64,000 nt of DNA, from the NCBI RefSeq assembly GCF_014207985.1, contig NZ_JACHMI010000001.1, positions 1,223,001 to 1,287,000 on the forward strand. Direction: 5' to 3'. The stretch comes from Nonomuraea rubra (lineage in GTDB: Bacteria > Actinomycetota > Actinomycetes > Streptosporangiales > Streptosporangiaceae). Each line of letters starts with the position of its first letter. Position 1 is the stretch's first letter. Below the pieces are notes generated by a model. That model saw only the letters and a list, made by a program, of their open reading frames with translations, searched no databases and was not told the origin of the DNA. The translations under genes and the position numbers were made by a program. Of the stretch, positions 18,852 through 28,714 are shown one piece after another.

Positions 18852-18855
<4 letters not shown>
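18664..18855 (-). CDS. [3Fe-4S]-type ferredoxin
   Basis: The 63-residue electron carrier starts MKVKVDELVCEANAVCMGLA and ends RSCPKAALSLED. Three cysteines (about residues 10, 16 and 54) fit the single-cluster ferredoxins that serve actinobacterial P450s. The ATG at 18855 overlaps the upstream PPOX stop (ATGA). Being inside a putative KstR operon, it may feed the CYP125-like P450 at 29952-31136, which has no ferredoxin beside it (inference). Confidence 0.88.
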
Positions 18856-20020
<1,165 letters not shown>

Positions 20021-20974
20021 TCAGTTCACCAGCACGATCTTGCCGGGGTCGTGGCCGCGCTCGCTCAGCTCGTGCGCGGCGGCGGCCTCGGTGAGCGGGA
20101 ACGCCGCCGCGACCGGCACCCGCAGCCTGCCCTGAGCGGCCAGCTCGACAGAGAGGCCGAGGCCGTGCACCGCCAGCCGGTCGGCGGCGGCCCCGATGGC
20201 CGACGACGTCTCGTCTCCCGCCACGCCGTGCGACATGTGCACGCCGAGGGCCGCCGCGGTGAGGTCGGGGGCGATCGTCACCACGCGCGCCGGGTCGCCG
20301 GCGATGGCGATCAGGTCGGGCAGCGCCCCTCCCGCGCAGTCGAACACCGCGTCCACCCCGTCCGGTGCCAGCGCGCGCACCCGCGCGGGCAGCCCCGTCC
20401 CGTACGTCACCGGCCGCGCGCCGAGCGAGCGCAGCAGGTCGTGGTTCCGCTCGCGGGCCGTACCGATGACGGTGGCGCCCCTGGCCACCGCCAGCTGCAC
20501 CGCGACCGTGCCCACCCCGCCGGCCGCGCCCTGCACCAGCACGGTGTGCCCGGCGCCGACCGCCAGCCGGTCGAGCACCCTGGTGGCCGTCTCGACGCTG
20601 CCCGCGGCGCCACCTGCCTCCTCCCAGCTCCACACGGCGGGCTTGGGAGCCCAGGCGGCCAGGACCGCGTGATCGGCGTTCGCGCCCCGCTCGCTCATCG
20701 CGGTCATGCCGAACACCTCGTCGCCGATGCCGGCGCCCATGACGCCCTCGCCGACCTCGTCCACCACTCCCGCGGCGTCGAACCCGGTCCGGTACGGGAA
20801 CGTCACGGGCACCACCTCCCGCATCCTCCCCGAGCGGATGTACGTCTCTCCCACCGACAATCCGGACGCCCTGACGGCGATCCTGATCGTCCCCGGGCCG
20901 GCGTGCGGCTCCTCGGCCTCGGCGACCCGCACCACGGCGGGCGGGCCGTACTCGGAAAACTGAACTGCTCTCAT
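20021..20974 (-). CDS. Zinc-type NADPH:quinone oxidoreductase (MDR family)
   Basis: The 317-residue medium-chain reductase lacks structural-zinc cysteines and contains the quinone oxidoreductase pattern PYRTGFDAAGVVDEVGEGV. Its NADPH-binding motif is VLVQGAAGGVGTVAVQLA. Family members reduce quinones or enoyl compounds. The gene diverges from a TetR regulator across about 50 bp, the usual arrangement for a TetR-controlled reductase that answers to its own substrate. Confidence 0.85.
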   Translation of the reverse strand: MRAVQFSEYGPPAVVRVAEAEEPHAGPGTIRIAVRASGLSVGETYIRSGRMREVVPVTFPYRTGFDAAGVVDEVGEGVMGAGIGDEVFGMTAMSERGANADHAVLAAWAPKPAVWSWEEAGGAAGSVETATRVLDRLAVGAGHTVLVQGAAGGVGTVAVQLAVARGATVIGTARERNHDLLRSLGARPVTYGTGLPARVRALAPDGVDAVFDCAGGALPDLIAIAGDPARVVTIAPDLTAAALGVHMSHGVAGDETSSAIGAAADRLAVHGLGLSVELAAQGRLRVPVAAAFPLTEAAAAHELSERGHDPGKIVLVN

Positions 20975-21024
20975 GCGACGGGACCGTAACGGAGCACCCC
21001 GTCCGTTTGACTAAAGTGAGAGCG

Positions 21025-21630
21025 GTGACGGCCGAAGTGAGTCAGAAGTCGCGCTCGGACGCCCGCGACAACCGCGCGCGCATCCTCGCGGTCGCCCGCG
21101 CGGCCTTCGCCGCCGAGGGCCTCGACGTGCCGATCCGGGAGATCGCCCGGCGCGCGCAGGTGGGCCCGGCCACCGTCTACCGGCACTTCCCGACCAAGGA
21201 GACGCTGCTCGCCGAGGCGTTCGCCGAGCCGATGGCCATGTGCTCGGCGGTCGTCGAGGAGGGGCTGGCGGCGGGCGACCCGTGGCAGGGGTTCTGCCAG
21301 GTGGTCGAGAAGCTGATGGAGGTGCACGCGCTCGACCGGGGGCTCTCCCGGGCGTTCACCTCGCGGCTGCCGTACTTCACCGCCGACCGCGAGCGCACGA
21401 TGGGCCTGTTCGCGCAGCTCGTCCGGCGCGCGAAGGAGTCGGGCGGGCTGCGGGCGGATCTCGTCCTGGAGGACGTCGTCGTGGCGCTGATGGCGAACGA
21501 GGGCATCCGCGCGGCGTCACCCGAGCTCAGAGTGGCGGCGTCGCGCCGCTTCGCCGCCCTGATGCTCCAGTCGTTCCGCGCCGGCCCCGTCGCCGCGCCG
21601 CTCCCGCCGGCGGTCCGGCTCCTCCGGTAA
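21025..21630 (+). CDS. TetR-family regulator
   Basis: The 201-residue repressor has the helix-turn-helix in its first 65 residues (RILAVARAAFAAEGLDVPIR, EIARRAQVGPATVYRHFPTK). The C-terminal ligand domain is variable. The preferred start is the GTG at 21025, seven bases after TAAAGT (21012-21017), consistent with leaderless translation; GTG 21016 and TTG 21007 are upstream alternatives. It probably controls the divergent quinone oxidoreductase and itself. Confidence 0.85.
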   Translation: MTAEVSQKSRSDARDNRARILAVARAAFAAEGLDVPIREIARRAQVGPATVYRHFPTKETLLAEAFAEPMAMCSAVVEEGLAAGDPWQGFCQVVEKLMEVHALDRGLSRAFTSRLPYFTADRERTMGLFAQLVRRAKESGGLRADLVLEDVVVALMANEGIRAASPELRVAASRRFAALMLQSFRAGPVAAPLPPAVRLLR

Positions 21631-21638
21631 GGAGTCGT

Positions 21639-22646
21639 TCAGTAGCGGTGGCGGCGGGTCCAGGAGCCCCGGGTCTGCGTCTGCCAGCGCCGGAAGTCCT
21701 CGTGCGTGTGCGCCTCGTGGCCGAGCGCGATCAGCGCCCTGTCGGTCCACGAGGCCGCCTCCTCCGGATCGGCGCCCGCCAGGATCGGCGCCGCCTGAGC
21801 CGTGTGGCCGGGCAGCTCTCCCGAGCGCAGCCGCGCCGCCACCGCGAACGCGCAGCCCTGGGCCAGGTACGCGCGGAAGCCGTCGGCCCCGGCCCGCTCG
21901 GTCAGCCACCACAGCTCGTCGGCCTCGGCCCCGCCCGTGTACGCCGCCGCGAACCCGACCCCGCTCCACAGGTCGGCCCGCCGCGGGATCGCGTACCCGG
22001 CGATCCTGGCGGAGACGTCGTCGGGCGCGCCGCACTCGTGGTACCAGAGCAGCCGCCCCAGCCCCTGGTCGAACACCGCGCAGTGCGCCCTGGTGAGCAG
22101 GTCGGGCATCGTGCGCTCGCCCACCATGCGGTCGGCCCTGGACAGGCTCCACTGGAAGCCGAACCCGTCCACGGCCAGCCACCGCAGCAGCGGATGGGCC
22201 CGGCGCGCGCCCCACACCGGGCGCAGCCGCAGCAGCGCGTACGCGCGGCCGGCGCCGAGGTAGGCGGCGTGGCGGTGATGCTGGGCGGGGCCGGCAAGTA
22301 GCTCGTGAAGGCGCCGGCCCCGGGTCAGGGTGAGCAGGTCGAGCAGCGTGCAGGCGGCCGCGGCCCCCTCGTAGGCGAAGGGCCGCTGGTCCTCCGGGAG
22401 CTCCTCGGCCTTCTCGGCTTCTCGTGACATCACCGCGTTGTAGCCGAACACGTACGACCGTTCGGACTTCGTGAAGACCGTCCGCGACGCTCCGCCCCTG
22501 TGCCGGAACCTGCGCCGGCTCAGATCGGACTCCAGCGGATCCTTGGCCAGCAACCGCCGCAGCCCCCTGGCCCCGGAAAGCGCCGGACCCGGTGTCGGCT
22601 CGGTCCTGACCTGATCCAAGAACGATGGTGTGCCCGTGTCGCCCAC
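21639..22646 (-). CDS. DUF1702-family protein
   Basis: The 335-residue protein starts at a GTG. It contains RRRFRHRGGA, GYNAVMSRE, YEGAAAACTLLDLLT, WLAVDGFGFQWSLS and LLWYHECG, the pattern of DUF1702 proteins known beside enediyne and polyketide genes but also alone in actinomycetes. No membrane segment or catalytic triad stands out. It is a single gene convergent with TetR and unlinked to any polyketide gene here, so its role remains open. Confidence 0.65.
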   Translation of the reverse strand: MGDTGTPSFLDQVRTEPTPGPALSGARGLRRLLAKDPLESDLSRRRFRHRGGASRTVFTKSERSYVFGYNAVMSREAEKAEELPEDQRPFAYEGAAAACTLLDLLTLTRGRRLHELLAGPAQHHRHAAYLGAGRAYALLRLRPVWGARRAHPLLRWLAVDGFGFQWSLSRADRMVGERTMPDLLTRAHCAVFDQGLGRLLWYHECGAPDDVSARIAGYAIPRRADLWSGVGFAAAYTGGAEADELWWLTERAGADGFRAYLAQGCAFAVAARLRSGELPGHTAQAAPILAGADPEEAASWTDRALIALGHEAHTHEDFRRWQTQTRGSWTRRHRY

Positions 22647-22764
22647 GCTTCCCCCGAAGACGCCTCGTACGTCACTCAGAAGCTAGTAAGCCCGCTGAGC
22701 GACGCATCGGCGGCGCACCGGCCCGTACGGGCAAAGAACCCGCAAAAGCGGTTGTGCGGGCGGC

Positions 22765-23808
22765 TCAGAGCCCCTCGGTGTGCACTGCGGCGCAGCCGCA
22801 GACCTCCGGATCGAACACGGCGGTCCCGTCGATGTCGCGGAACAGCCCGCCCCCTGGCGAGAGCCCGAGCAGCGCGTCGGCGGCCAGCACGACGGCGGCG
22901 GCGGTGTAGCCGGAGCGCTCGTGCGGGAAGTGCTTGCGGTTGGCGAACTGCCAGCCGGTCCAGTACGAGCCGTCCTCGTGCCGCAGGTGCTGCATGTCGG
23001 CGAAGAGCGCGCGCGCCCGCTCCCGCTCACCCAGCGCGTCGAGCGCCAGCACCAGCTCGCACGTCTCGGCCCCGGTCACCCACGGCTGGTCCGACACGCA
23101 CCGGATGCCCAGCCCCGGCACCACGAACGTCTGCCACTCGCGCTCCAGCAGCTCCAGCGCCTGCTGCCCGCGCACCGCGCCGCCCAGCACCGGGTAGTAC
23201 CAGTCCATGGAGAAGCGGCTCTTGTCCGCGAACGCCTCCGGATGCGCCGACAGCACGTGGGCCAGCCGGTCGGCGGCCAGCTCCCAGTGCGGCTGCGGGT
23301 CGCCCAGGTGGTCGGCGAGCAGCACGCCGCAGCGCAGCCCCTGGTGGATGGAGGAGCAGCCGGTGAGCAGCGCGTACGTCGAGGCCCTGCCCTGCCCGTC
23401 GCGCTCCCAGACGATCTCCCCGCGCTCGGTCTGCAGCCCCGCCACGTAGTCGAGCGCGGCCTTGACCATCGGCCAGCTCTCCTCGGTGAGGCGCCGGTCG
23501 CCGGTGACGAGGTGGTGGTGCCAGACGCCGACGGCCACGTAGGCGGCGTGGTTGGTCTCGCCGCCCGGCTCCGCCGGCACGCCGTCGACCAGCTTCATCG
23601 GCCAGGAGCCGTCGGCGCGCTGGTGGCGGGCCAGCCAGGCGTAGCCGCGGCGCACCGGCTCGTCCAGGCCGGCCACGGACATCGCCATCAGGCACTCGAC
23701 GTGGTTCCACGCGTCCACGTGGCCTTCCGGCCAGGGCACGCCGCCGTCGTCCTGCTGGATCGCCGCGATGCTCCCGGCCGTACGGACGACCTCCTCGCGG
23801 GAGATCAT
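22765..23808 (-). CDS. Terpene-cyclase-fold (prenyltransferase/squalene-oxidase repeat) protein
   Basis: The 347-residue protein is built of alpha/alpha-barrel repeats: IQQDDGGVPWPEGHVDAWNH, HQRADGSWPMKLVDG and HEDGSYWTGWQFA. These resemble the QW-like repeats of prenyltransferases and squalene-hopene cyclases, but the DXDD acid motif is absent, so cyclase activity is doubtful. The ATG at 23808 overlaps the methyltransferase stop (ATGA). It is the third gene of a glycosyltransferase-methyltransferase-cyclase-fold operon. Confidence 0.8.
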   Translation of the reverse strand: MISREEVVRTAGSIAAIQQDDGGVPWPEGHVDAWNHVECLMAMSVAGLDEPVRRGYAWLARHQRADGSWPMKLVDGVPAEPGGETNHAAYVAVGVWHHHLVTGDRRLTEESWPMVKAALDYVAGLQTERGEIVWERDGQGRASTYALLTGCSSIHQGLRCGVLLADHLGDPQPHWELAADRLAHVLSAHPEAFADKSRFSMDWYYPVLGGAVRGQQALELLEREWQTFVVPGLGIRCVSDQPWVTGAETCELVLALDALGERERARALFADMQHLRHEDGSYWTGWQFANRKHFPHERSGYTAAAVVLAADALLGLSPGGGLFRDIDGTAVFDPEVCGCAAVHTEGL

Positions 23809-24515
23809 GGCTTCCTGACGTAGAGGACCACGCTCTTGCCGATGACCGGGTTGAGCAGGGCCTCGGCGATCCTGGTGGCGGCGGGGCGCTTCATGATGTC
23901 CCAGACCAGCAGCTCGTGGTACGCCTTGGCGAGCGGGTGCTCGTCGTTGTTGACGCCGACCGCGCACTTGATCCACCAGTACGGCGCGTGCAGGCCGTGG
24001 GCGTGGTGGTGGGGGCCGATCTCGAAGCCGGTGGACTTCAGCTTGGCCGACAGCTCGGCGAGCGTGTAGATGCGTACGTGGCCGCCGGGAGCTGTGTGGT
24101 AGTCCTCGTCCAGCGCCCAGCAGATCCGCTCGGGCAGGAAGCTCGGGACGGTCACGGCCGCGGTGCCGCCGGGCTTGAGCACGCGGAAGATCTCGCGCAT
24201 GGCCGCCATGTCGTCGGGGATGTGCTCCAGCACCTCCGCCGCGATGACCCGGTCGAAGCTCTCGTCCTCGAACGGCATGTCCAGCGCGGTGCCCTGGACG
24301 ATCTCGCCGGTGGCGCCCTCGGGCACCTCGCCCGCCTTGTCCATCGCCACGAACATGCTCGCCACGCCGTCCAGCTCGGACTGGTCCATGTCGAACGCGA
24401 TCACGTCCGCCCCGCGGCGCAGCACCTCGAAGGCGTGCCTGCCGCCGCCGCAGCCCAGGTCGAGCACGCGCACGCCCGGACCCACGGGCAAGCGGGCGAA
24501 GTCCACGGTCAGCAC
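23805..24515 (-). CDS. Class I SAM-dependent methyltransferase
   Basis: The 236-residue enzyme has VRVLDLGCGGGRHAFEVLRR for SAM binding, FDMDQSELDG, and motif II/III region FDRVIAAEVLEHIPDD followed by RVLKPGGTAAVTVP. It belongs to the Methyltransf_11/UbiE-like group; the acceptor is unknown. It starts at a GTG (24515) four bases downstream of the glycosyltransferase stop and overlaps the next gene by 4 bp, so the three are co-translated. Confidence 0.88.
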   Translation of the reverse strand: MLTVDFARLPVGPGVRVLDLGCGGGRHAFEVLRRGADVIAFDMDQSELDGVASMFVAMDKAGEVPEGATGEIVQGTALDMPFEDESFDRVIAAEVLEHIPDDMAAMREIFRVLKPGGTAAVTVPSFLPERICWALDEDYHTAPGGHVRIYTLAELSAKLKSTGFEIGPHHHAHGLHAPYWWIKCAVGVNNDEHPLAKAYHELLVWDIMKRPAATRIAEALLNPVIGKSVVLYVRKP

Positions 24516-24518
24516 TGG

Positions 24519-25769
24519 TCAGCCTCTCCTCTTGTGGTTCTCGATGGCCTCGTGGTACGCCTCCACGGTCCGCTTGGCCACGACGTGCCAGGTGTAGCGC
24601 TCCATGACGCGGTCGTATCCGGCCTGGCCCACCCGCTCGCGCTCCTCCGGCGAGTCGTGCAGGCGGCGCAGCACCGCGGCCAGCTCCTCGGGGTCGCCCG
24701 GCGGCACCTGCACGGCCGCGTCGCCGACGACCTCGGGCAGCGCGCCCGTACGGCTGGCGACCAGCGGCGTGCCGCAGGCCATGTGCTCGACGGCGGGCAG
24801 CGAGAAGCCCTCGTACAGGGAGGGCACGACCGAGATCTCCGAGGTGGCGATCAGCTCGCCCAGCTCGTCGTCGGAGATGCCGTGCACGAACCGCACCCGG
24901 TCCTGCAGCGACAGCTCCTGCACGAGCTGCTCCGTCGGGCCGCCGGGGGTGGGCTTGCTGACCACGGTGAGGTTCACGTCGCGCTCGGTCGCCAGCTTCG
25001 CCACCGCGCGCAGCAGCGTCGCGACTCCCTTCATGGGGGAGTCGGCGCTGGCCACGGCCACGATCGAGCCCCTGCGCCTGGGCTTGTCCGGGCGCGGGTG
25101 GAAGTAGCGGGTGTCCACGCCGAGCGGGATCAGGCGCATGTTGGCCTGCGGGACGTTGAAGTCGCGGTGGATGTCGGCCAGCGACGACTCGCTGACGGTC
25201 AGGATCGGGCTCAGCTTCGGCGCGACGCGCGACTGCATCTTCACGAAGCCGTACCAGCGGCGCATGGTGAGCTTCTTGGCGCCCTGGGCGGCCTCCAGCT
25301 CGATGCGGCGGTCCACGCTGATCGGGTGGTGGATGGTGCCGACCACGGGGAACAGCTTCTGGATGCCGAGCAGGCCGTACCCGAGGGTCTGGTTGTCCTG
25401 CACGACGTCGAAGTCGCCGACGCGCTTCTTCAGCTCGCGGTGGGCCCGCAGCGTGAACGTCAGCGGCTCGGGGAACCCGGCGGTCCACATGGTGCCGACT
25501 TCCAGCCAGTCGATCCAGTCGCGGTACTCGTGCAGCTTGGGCGTTCTGAACGGGTCCTCGTCGCGGTAGAGGTCGAGGCTGGGGACCTTCCGGAGGATGA
25601 CGCCCTCGTCCAGCTCGGGGTAGGGCTGGCCGGAGAACACCTCGACGTGGTGCCCGAGCGCGACCAGCTCCCGGCTCAGGTGGCGGAGGTAGACCCCCTG
25701 GCCACCACAGGTGGGCTTGCTGCGGTAGGACAGAAGCGCGATCCGCAGCTTTCGCTCCCGCACGGACAC
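24519..25769 (-). CDS. GT4-family glycosyltransferase
   Basis: The 416-residue GT-B enzyme has an N-terminal acceptor domain (SYRSKPTCGGQGVYLRHLSR). The C-terminal Glycos_transf_1 domain shows VAVASADSPMKGVATLLRAV and the donor-binding EX7E region VPSLYEGFSLPAVEHMACGTP. It should add a sugar from a nucleotide donor to a lipid or envelope acceptor. It starts at a GTG and leads a three-gene operon. GDP-mannose dehydratase is divergent, so a GDP-deoxyhexose donor is possible (inference). Confidence 0.88.
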   Translation of the reverse strand: MSVRERKLRIALLSYRSKPTCGGQGVYLRHLSRELVALGHHVEVFSGQPYPELDEGVILRKVPSLDLYRDEDPFRTPKLHEYRDWIDWLEVGTMWTAGFPEPLTFTLRAHRELKKRVGDFDVVQDNQTLGYGLLGIQKLFPVVGTIHHPISVDRRIELEAAQGAKKLTMRRWYGFVKMQSRVAPKLSPILTVSESSLADIHRDFNVPQANMRLIPLGVDTRYFHPRPDKPRRRGSIVAVASADSPMKGVATLLRAVAKLATERDVNLTVVSKPTPGGPTEQLVQELSLQDRVRFVHGISDDELGELIATSEISVVPSLYEGFSLPAVEHMACGTPLVASRTGALPEVVGDAAVQVPPGDPEELAAVLRRLHDSPEERERVGQAGYDRVMERYTWHVVAKRTVEAYHEAIENHKRRG

Positions 25770-25925
25770 CCCTTTCTCCGCCGGTAGGGCCCGGAGTCGG
25801 GCGTGTACCGTGAAAGATGACCTTAGTCCGAGAAGGCTACCATTCGGTAGGTCGGCTGGAATTGTTCACAACGGCCGTTGCAGGGCGTGCGAACTGCGAC
25901 ATTGCCGTAACCGAGCGTGGTTCGG

Positions 25926-25939
25926 TGGAACGTGTTCTA
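25926..25939. promoter_or_regulatory. KstR-type operator between the GT operon and gmd
   Basis: TGGAACGTGTTCTA matches 11 of the 12 defined bases of TAGAACnnGTTCTA, as good a match as any in the window. It is 82 bp before the gmd start and 157 bp before the glycosyltransferase start. No steroid gene adjoins it, so the target is unclear. Confidence 0.6.
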
Positions 25940-26020
25940 CGTGGCCTGATGTCCTTGTGAAGTGCTTAGCTGTACATTCCCGTCTCAAAGGGACAGGGCA
26001 GGCGATAGTTGGAGGACCCC

Positions 26021-27043
26021 TTGGCCAGGCGCGCTCTGATCACCGGCATCACCGGCCAGGACGGTTCCTATCTGGCGGAGCACCTGCTCGAAGAGGGGTA
26101 CGAGGTCTGGGGGCTGGCCCGGGGGCAGGCCAACCCGCGCGTGTCGCGGATGCGGAAGCTGCTGGCCGACGTCCGGGTGGTGCGGGGGGATCTGCTGGAC
26201 CAGGGGTCGCTGATCTCGGCCGTGGAGCGGGTACAGCCGGACGAGGTGTACAACCTGGGGGCGATCTCGTTCGTGCCCATGTCGTGGGAGCAGGCCGAGC
26301 TCACGGCCGAGGTGACCGGGATGGGCGTGCTGCGCATGCTCGAGGCCATCCGGGTGTGCTCGGGCGTGTCGCGGTCGTCGGGCTCCGGTGGACAGATCCG
26401 CTTTTATCAGGCTTCGTCCTCTGAGATGTTCGGGCAGGTCAGCGAGACTCCGCAGAACGAGCGCACCGCCTTCCACCCGCGGTCGCCGTACGGGGTGGCC
26501 AAGGCGTACGGGCACTTCCTCACGCAGAACTACCGCGAGTCGTACGGGATGTTCGCCGTGTCCGGGATCCTGTTCAACCACGAGTCGCCGCGGCGCGGCG
26601 CCGAGTTCGTCACCCGGAAGGTGTCGCTGGGGGTGGCCCGGATCAAGCTGGGGCTGGCCTCGGAGCTGCGGCTGGGGAACCTGGAGGCGCGGCGCGACTG
26701 GGGGTATGCCGGTGACTACGTCAAGGCCATGCAGTTGATGTTGCAGGCCGGCAAGCCCGAGGACTACGTGATCGGGACCGGGCGGATGAAGTCGGTCCGG
26801 GAGCTGGTGGAGGCGGCCTTCAGTGCGGCGGGGCTGGACTGGGAGCGGTACGTCGTCACCGATCAGACGTTGCATCGGCCGGCCGAGGTGGATCTGTTGT
26901 GTGCGGATCCGAAGAAGGCTCGGGTGCAGCTGGGGTGGGAGCCTCGGGTGTCGTTCGATGAGCTGGTGGCGATGATGGTGGAGGCGGATCTGCGGTTGCT
27001 CACGGATGGTGGGGACCCGCACGACGACAGCTCCTGGCCGTGA
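26021..27043 (+). CDS. gmd: GDP-mannose 4,6-dehydratase
   Basis: The 340-residue extended SDR converts GDP-mannose to GDP-4-keto-6-deoxymannose, precursor of GDP-fucose, GDP-rhamnose and related sugars. It shows ALITGITGQDGSYLAEHLLE, the dehydratase active site YQASSSEMFGQV with its Ser/Glu pair, and SPYGVAKAYGHF with the catalytic Tyr and Lys. RGAEFVTRK and GNLEARRDWGYAGDYV are also family motifs. The TTG at 26021 is chosen because GGAGGA lies four bases before it. No GDP-fucose synthase is present, so the end product is unclear. Confidence 0.92.
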   Translation: MARRALITGITGQDGSYLAEHLLEEGYEVWGLARGQANPRVSRMRKLLADVRVVRGDLLDQGSLISAVERVQPDEVYNLGAISFVPMSWEQAELTAEVTGMGVLRMLEAIRVCSGVSRSSGSGGQIRFYQASSSEMFGQVSETPQNERTAFHPRSPYGVAKAYGHFLTQNYRESYGMFAVSGILFNHESPRRGAEFVTRKVSLGVARIKLGLASELRLGNLEARRDWGYAGDYVKAMQLMLQAGKPEDYVIGTGRMKSVRELVEAAFSAAGLDWERYVVTDQTLHRPAEVDLLCADPKKARVQLGWEPRVSFDELVAMMVEADLRLLTDGGDPHDDSSWP

Positions 27044-27245
27044 TCCCCCGCTGACCCCTGACTCCTGACCTCTGGCCGCTGACTGCTGCTAGGGGCTGCT
27101 GACTGCTGGCCTCTGCCTCCTTGCCTCCTGCGCCCGGGGCGCTGGGTATGTGCGTCCGCACCCCGCCTCCATCCCACGTGCTTCGCCCATGGGCGCCCGC
27201 GCGTTTCAATCCCCTTCCCTCCCTCACGGACCATTGACAAGCCGG

Positions 27246-27261
27246 TTTTTTACGTAAAAAA
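27246..27261. promoter_or_regulatory. Perfect 16-bp AT palindrome, candidate ArsR operator
   Basis: TTTTTTACGTAAAAAA lies between a -35-like TTGACA (27234-27239) and the ArsR start at 27273, where a -10 element is expected. It stands out in this GC-rich DNA and is probably the autoregulatory site of the downstream ArsR protein. The rest of the 229-bp gap before it is CTGAC-rich low-complexity sequence with a small hairpin at 27130-27142. Confidence 0.6.
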
Positions 27262-27272
27262 TTGCTTTTGCC

Positions 27273-27851
27273 ATGAGAGACGTCCTGTACCTCGAAGAGA
27301 TCGAGCAGGCCGAAGCCCTGCTCAAACCGCAGCGCGTGGAGGTGCTGCGGCAGCTCGCCGAGCCGCGCACCTGCTCAGAGGTGGCCGAACGCCTGGGCCA
27401 GACGCCGCAGCGGGTCTACTACCACGTGAAGCGCCTGGTCGAAGCGGGCCTGGTCGATCAGGTGTCCGAGCGCAAGGTGCGCGGCATCCACGAGGGCATC
27501 TACCAGGCCGGAGCACGCTCGTACTGGCTGTCGCCCCGGCTCGTGGGCAGGCTCGGGCTGCGCAAGGCCCGCGACCAGCTCAGCCTCGGCTACCTGCTCG
27601 ACCTCATGGAGGAGGTCCAGGCCGACATCGCGGCGCTCGACAGGGCCGCCTCCGAGCTGCCGTCCATCGGTATCTCCGGAGAGATCCGCGTGCGTCCGGA
27701 GAACCGCCAGGAGTTCCTGAACGAGTTGCAGAGCATGCTGCAGGACCTGTTCACCCGCTACGGCGGGACCGAGGGCGACGCCTTCAAGCTGGCGCTCGCC
27801 TGCTATCCGCAGACCGCTCAAGAGCCCAGAGGAGAACGAGACCATGACTGA
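27273..27851 (+). CDS. ArsR-family winged-helix regulator
   Basis: The 192-residue regulator has its winged helix in residues 10-75 (LLKPQRVEVLRQLAEPRTCS, EVAERLGQTPQRVYYHVKRL). The longer helical C-terminal half ends with a conserved-looking PENRQEFLNELQSMLQDLF. It overlaps the SRPBCC gene by 8 bp, a common ArsR-SRPBCC pairing in actinobacteria in which the regulator senses an unknown small molecule or stress. The palindrome at 27246-27261 is the probable operator. Confidence 0.87.
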   Translation: MRDVLYLEEIEQAEALLKPQRVEVLRQLAEPRTCSEVAERLGQTPQRVYYHVKRLVEAGLVDQVSERKVRGIHEGIYQAGARSYWLSPRLVGRLGLRKARDQLSLGYLLDLMEEVQADIAALDRAASELPSIGISGEIRVRPENRQEFLNELQSMLQDLFTRYGGTEGDAFKLALACYPQTAQEPRGERDHD

Positions 27852-28680
27852 GCCCATGATCGTCCGAGCAGGCATCCCGGCCCCGGTCGAGCGGGTGCGC
27901 CGCGCGCTGACCGATCCGGCCGACCTGCGTGTCTGGCTGGCCGAGCACGTCGAGGTGGAGCTGCCGGAACGGTTCGCGTTCTGGGGCCGTACGACGCCGG
28001 AGGGCGACGCGCCGCACCAGCGGCTGCTGCACGCGGACGAGCGCACGCTGCGCTTCGCGTGGCTGCTCGACGGCGAGGAGACGACCACCGAGCTGTCGAT
28101 CGAGGCCGATGGCGACGACCGGACGATCCTGACCCTGTCCCAGACGCACTTCGACTTCCAGGACGTCATCACGGGCAAGAGCATCCGGGGGGTGCTGCAG
28201 ACGTACTGGTGCCAGGTGCTGGCAAACCTGGCCGATCACCTGACCGGCCGGGTGCCGACGCCCATGCAGGACTACACCTCCACGGACATGCGGGTCGAGG
28301 TCTCGATCGACGCGCCGGCGTCCAAGGTGTTCCACGCGATCACCGACTCGGACGCGGTGTCGCTGTGGTTCGGCTACCGGGTCGACATCGAGCCGTACGA
28401 GGGCGGGCGCCTGGCCATGGGCGGCTTCGACGACAACCCGGACCCCGCCAAGGTGCTGGAGGTCGTGTCCGACCGCAAGTTCTCCGTGGACTGGGGTGAC
28501 GGCGGGGTCGGGACGTGGGAGCTGGAGGGGGCCGGCGGGAAGACGCGGCTGACGCTGGTGCAGAGCGGCTTCGACCAGGCGAACCCGCCGTACGCGGCTT
28601 GGGGCGGGTTCCTGTCGGGGGTCGCCGAGCTGCGACGCTACCTGGAGGTGCCGGACTGGAAGCCGATCATCATGGCGTAG
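27844..28680 (+). CDS. Tandem SRPBCC (AHSA1-like) domain protein
   Basis: The 278-residue protein carries two SRPBCC/START-like domains in tandem. The first runs from about 5 to 135 (IPAPVERVRRALTDPADLRV, FDFQDVITGKSIRGVLQTYW) and the second from about 145 to 275 (IDAPASKVFHAITDSDAVSL, TLVQSGFD). These helix-grip folds bind hydrophobic ligands or, in AHSA1, Hsp90. The start overlaps the ArsR gene, so the two are co-expressed. No enzymatic residue set is recognisable. Confidence 0.85.
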   Translation: MTEPMIVRAGIPAPVERVRRALTDPADLRVWLAEHVEVELPERFAFWGRTTPEGDAPHQRLLHADERTLRFAWLLDGEETTTELSIEADGDDRTILTLSQTHFDFQDVITGKSIRGVLQTYWCQVLANLADHLTGRVPTPMQDYTSTDMRVEVSIDAPASKVFHAITDSDAVSLWFGYRVDIEPYEGGRLAMGGFDDNPDPAKVLEVVSDRKFSVDWGDGGVGTWELEGAGGKTRLTLVQSGFDQANPPYAAWGGFLSGVAELRRYLEVPDWKPIIMA

Positions 28681-28714
28681 GCGTTCGGCTCGCCGTACCG
28701 AGGAGGTCGGGCTG

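Noticed and set aside
21639..22646. Enediyne or polyketide cluster suggested by DUF1702
   Set aside because: No polyketide synthase, thioesterase or tailoring gene occurs nearby, and DUF1702 proteins also occur alone.
22765..25488. A single 907-codon minus-strand frame across the cyclase-fold, methyltransferase and glycosyltransferase genes
   Set aside because: Only its last 347 codons are protein-like. The upstream part is Arg/Ala-rich and runs through the other two genes in a different frame, so no fusion exists.
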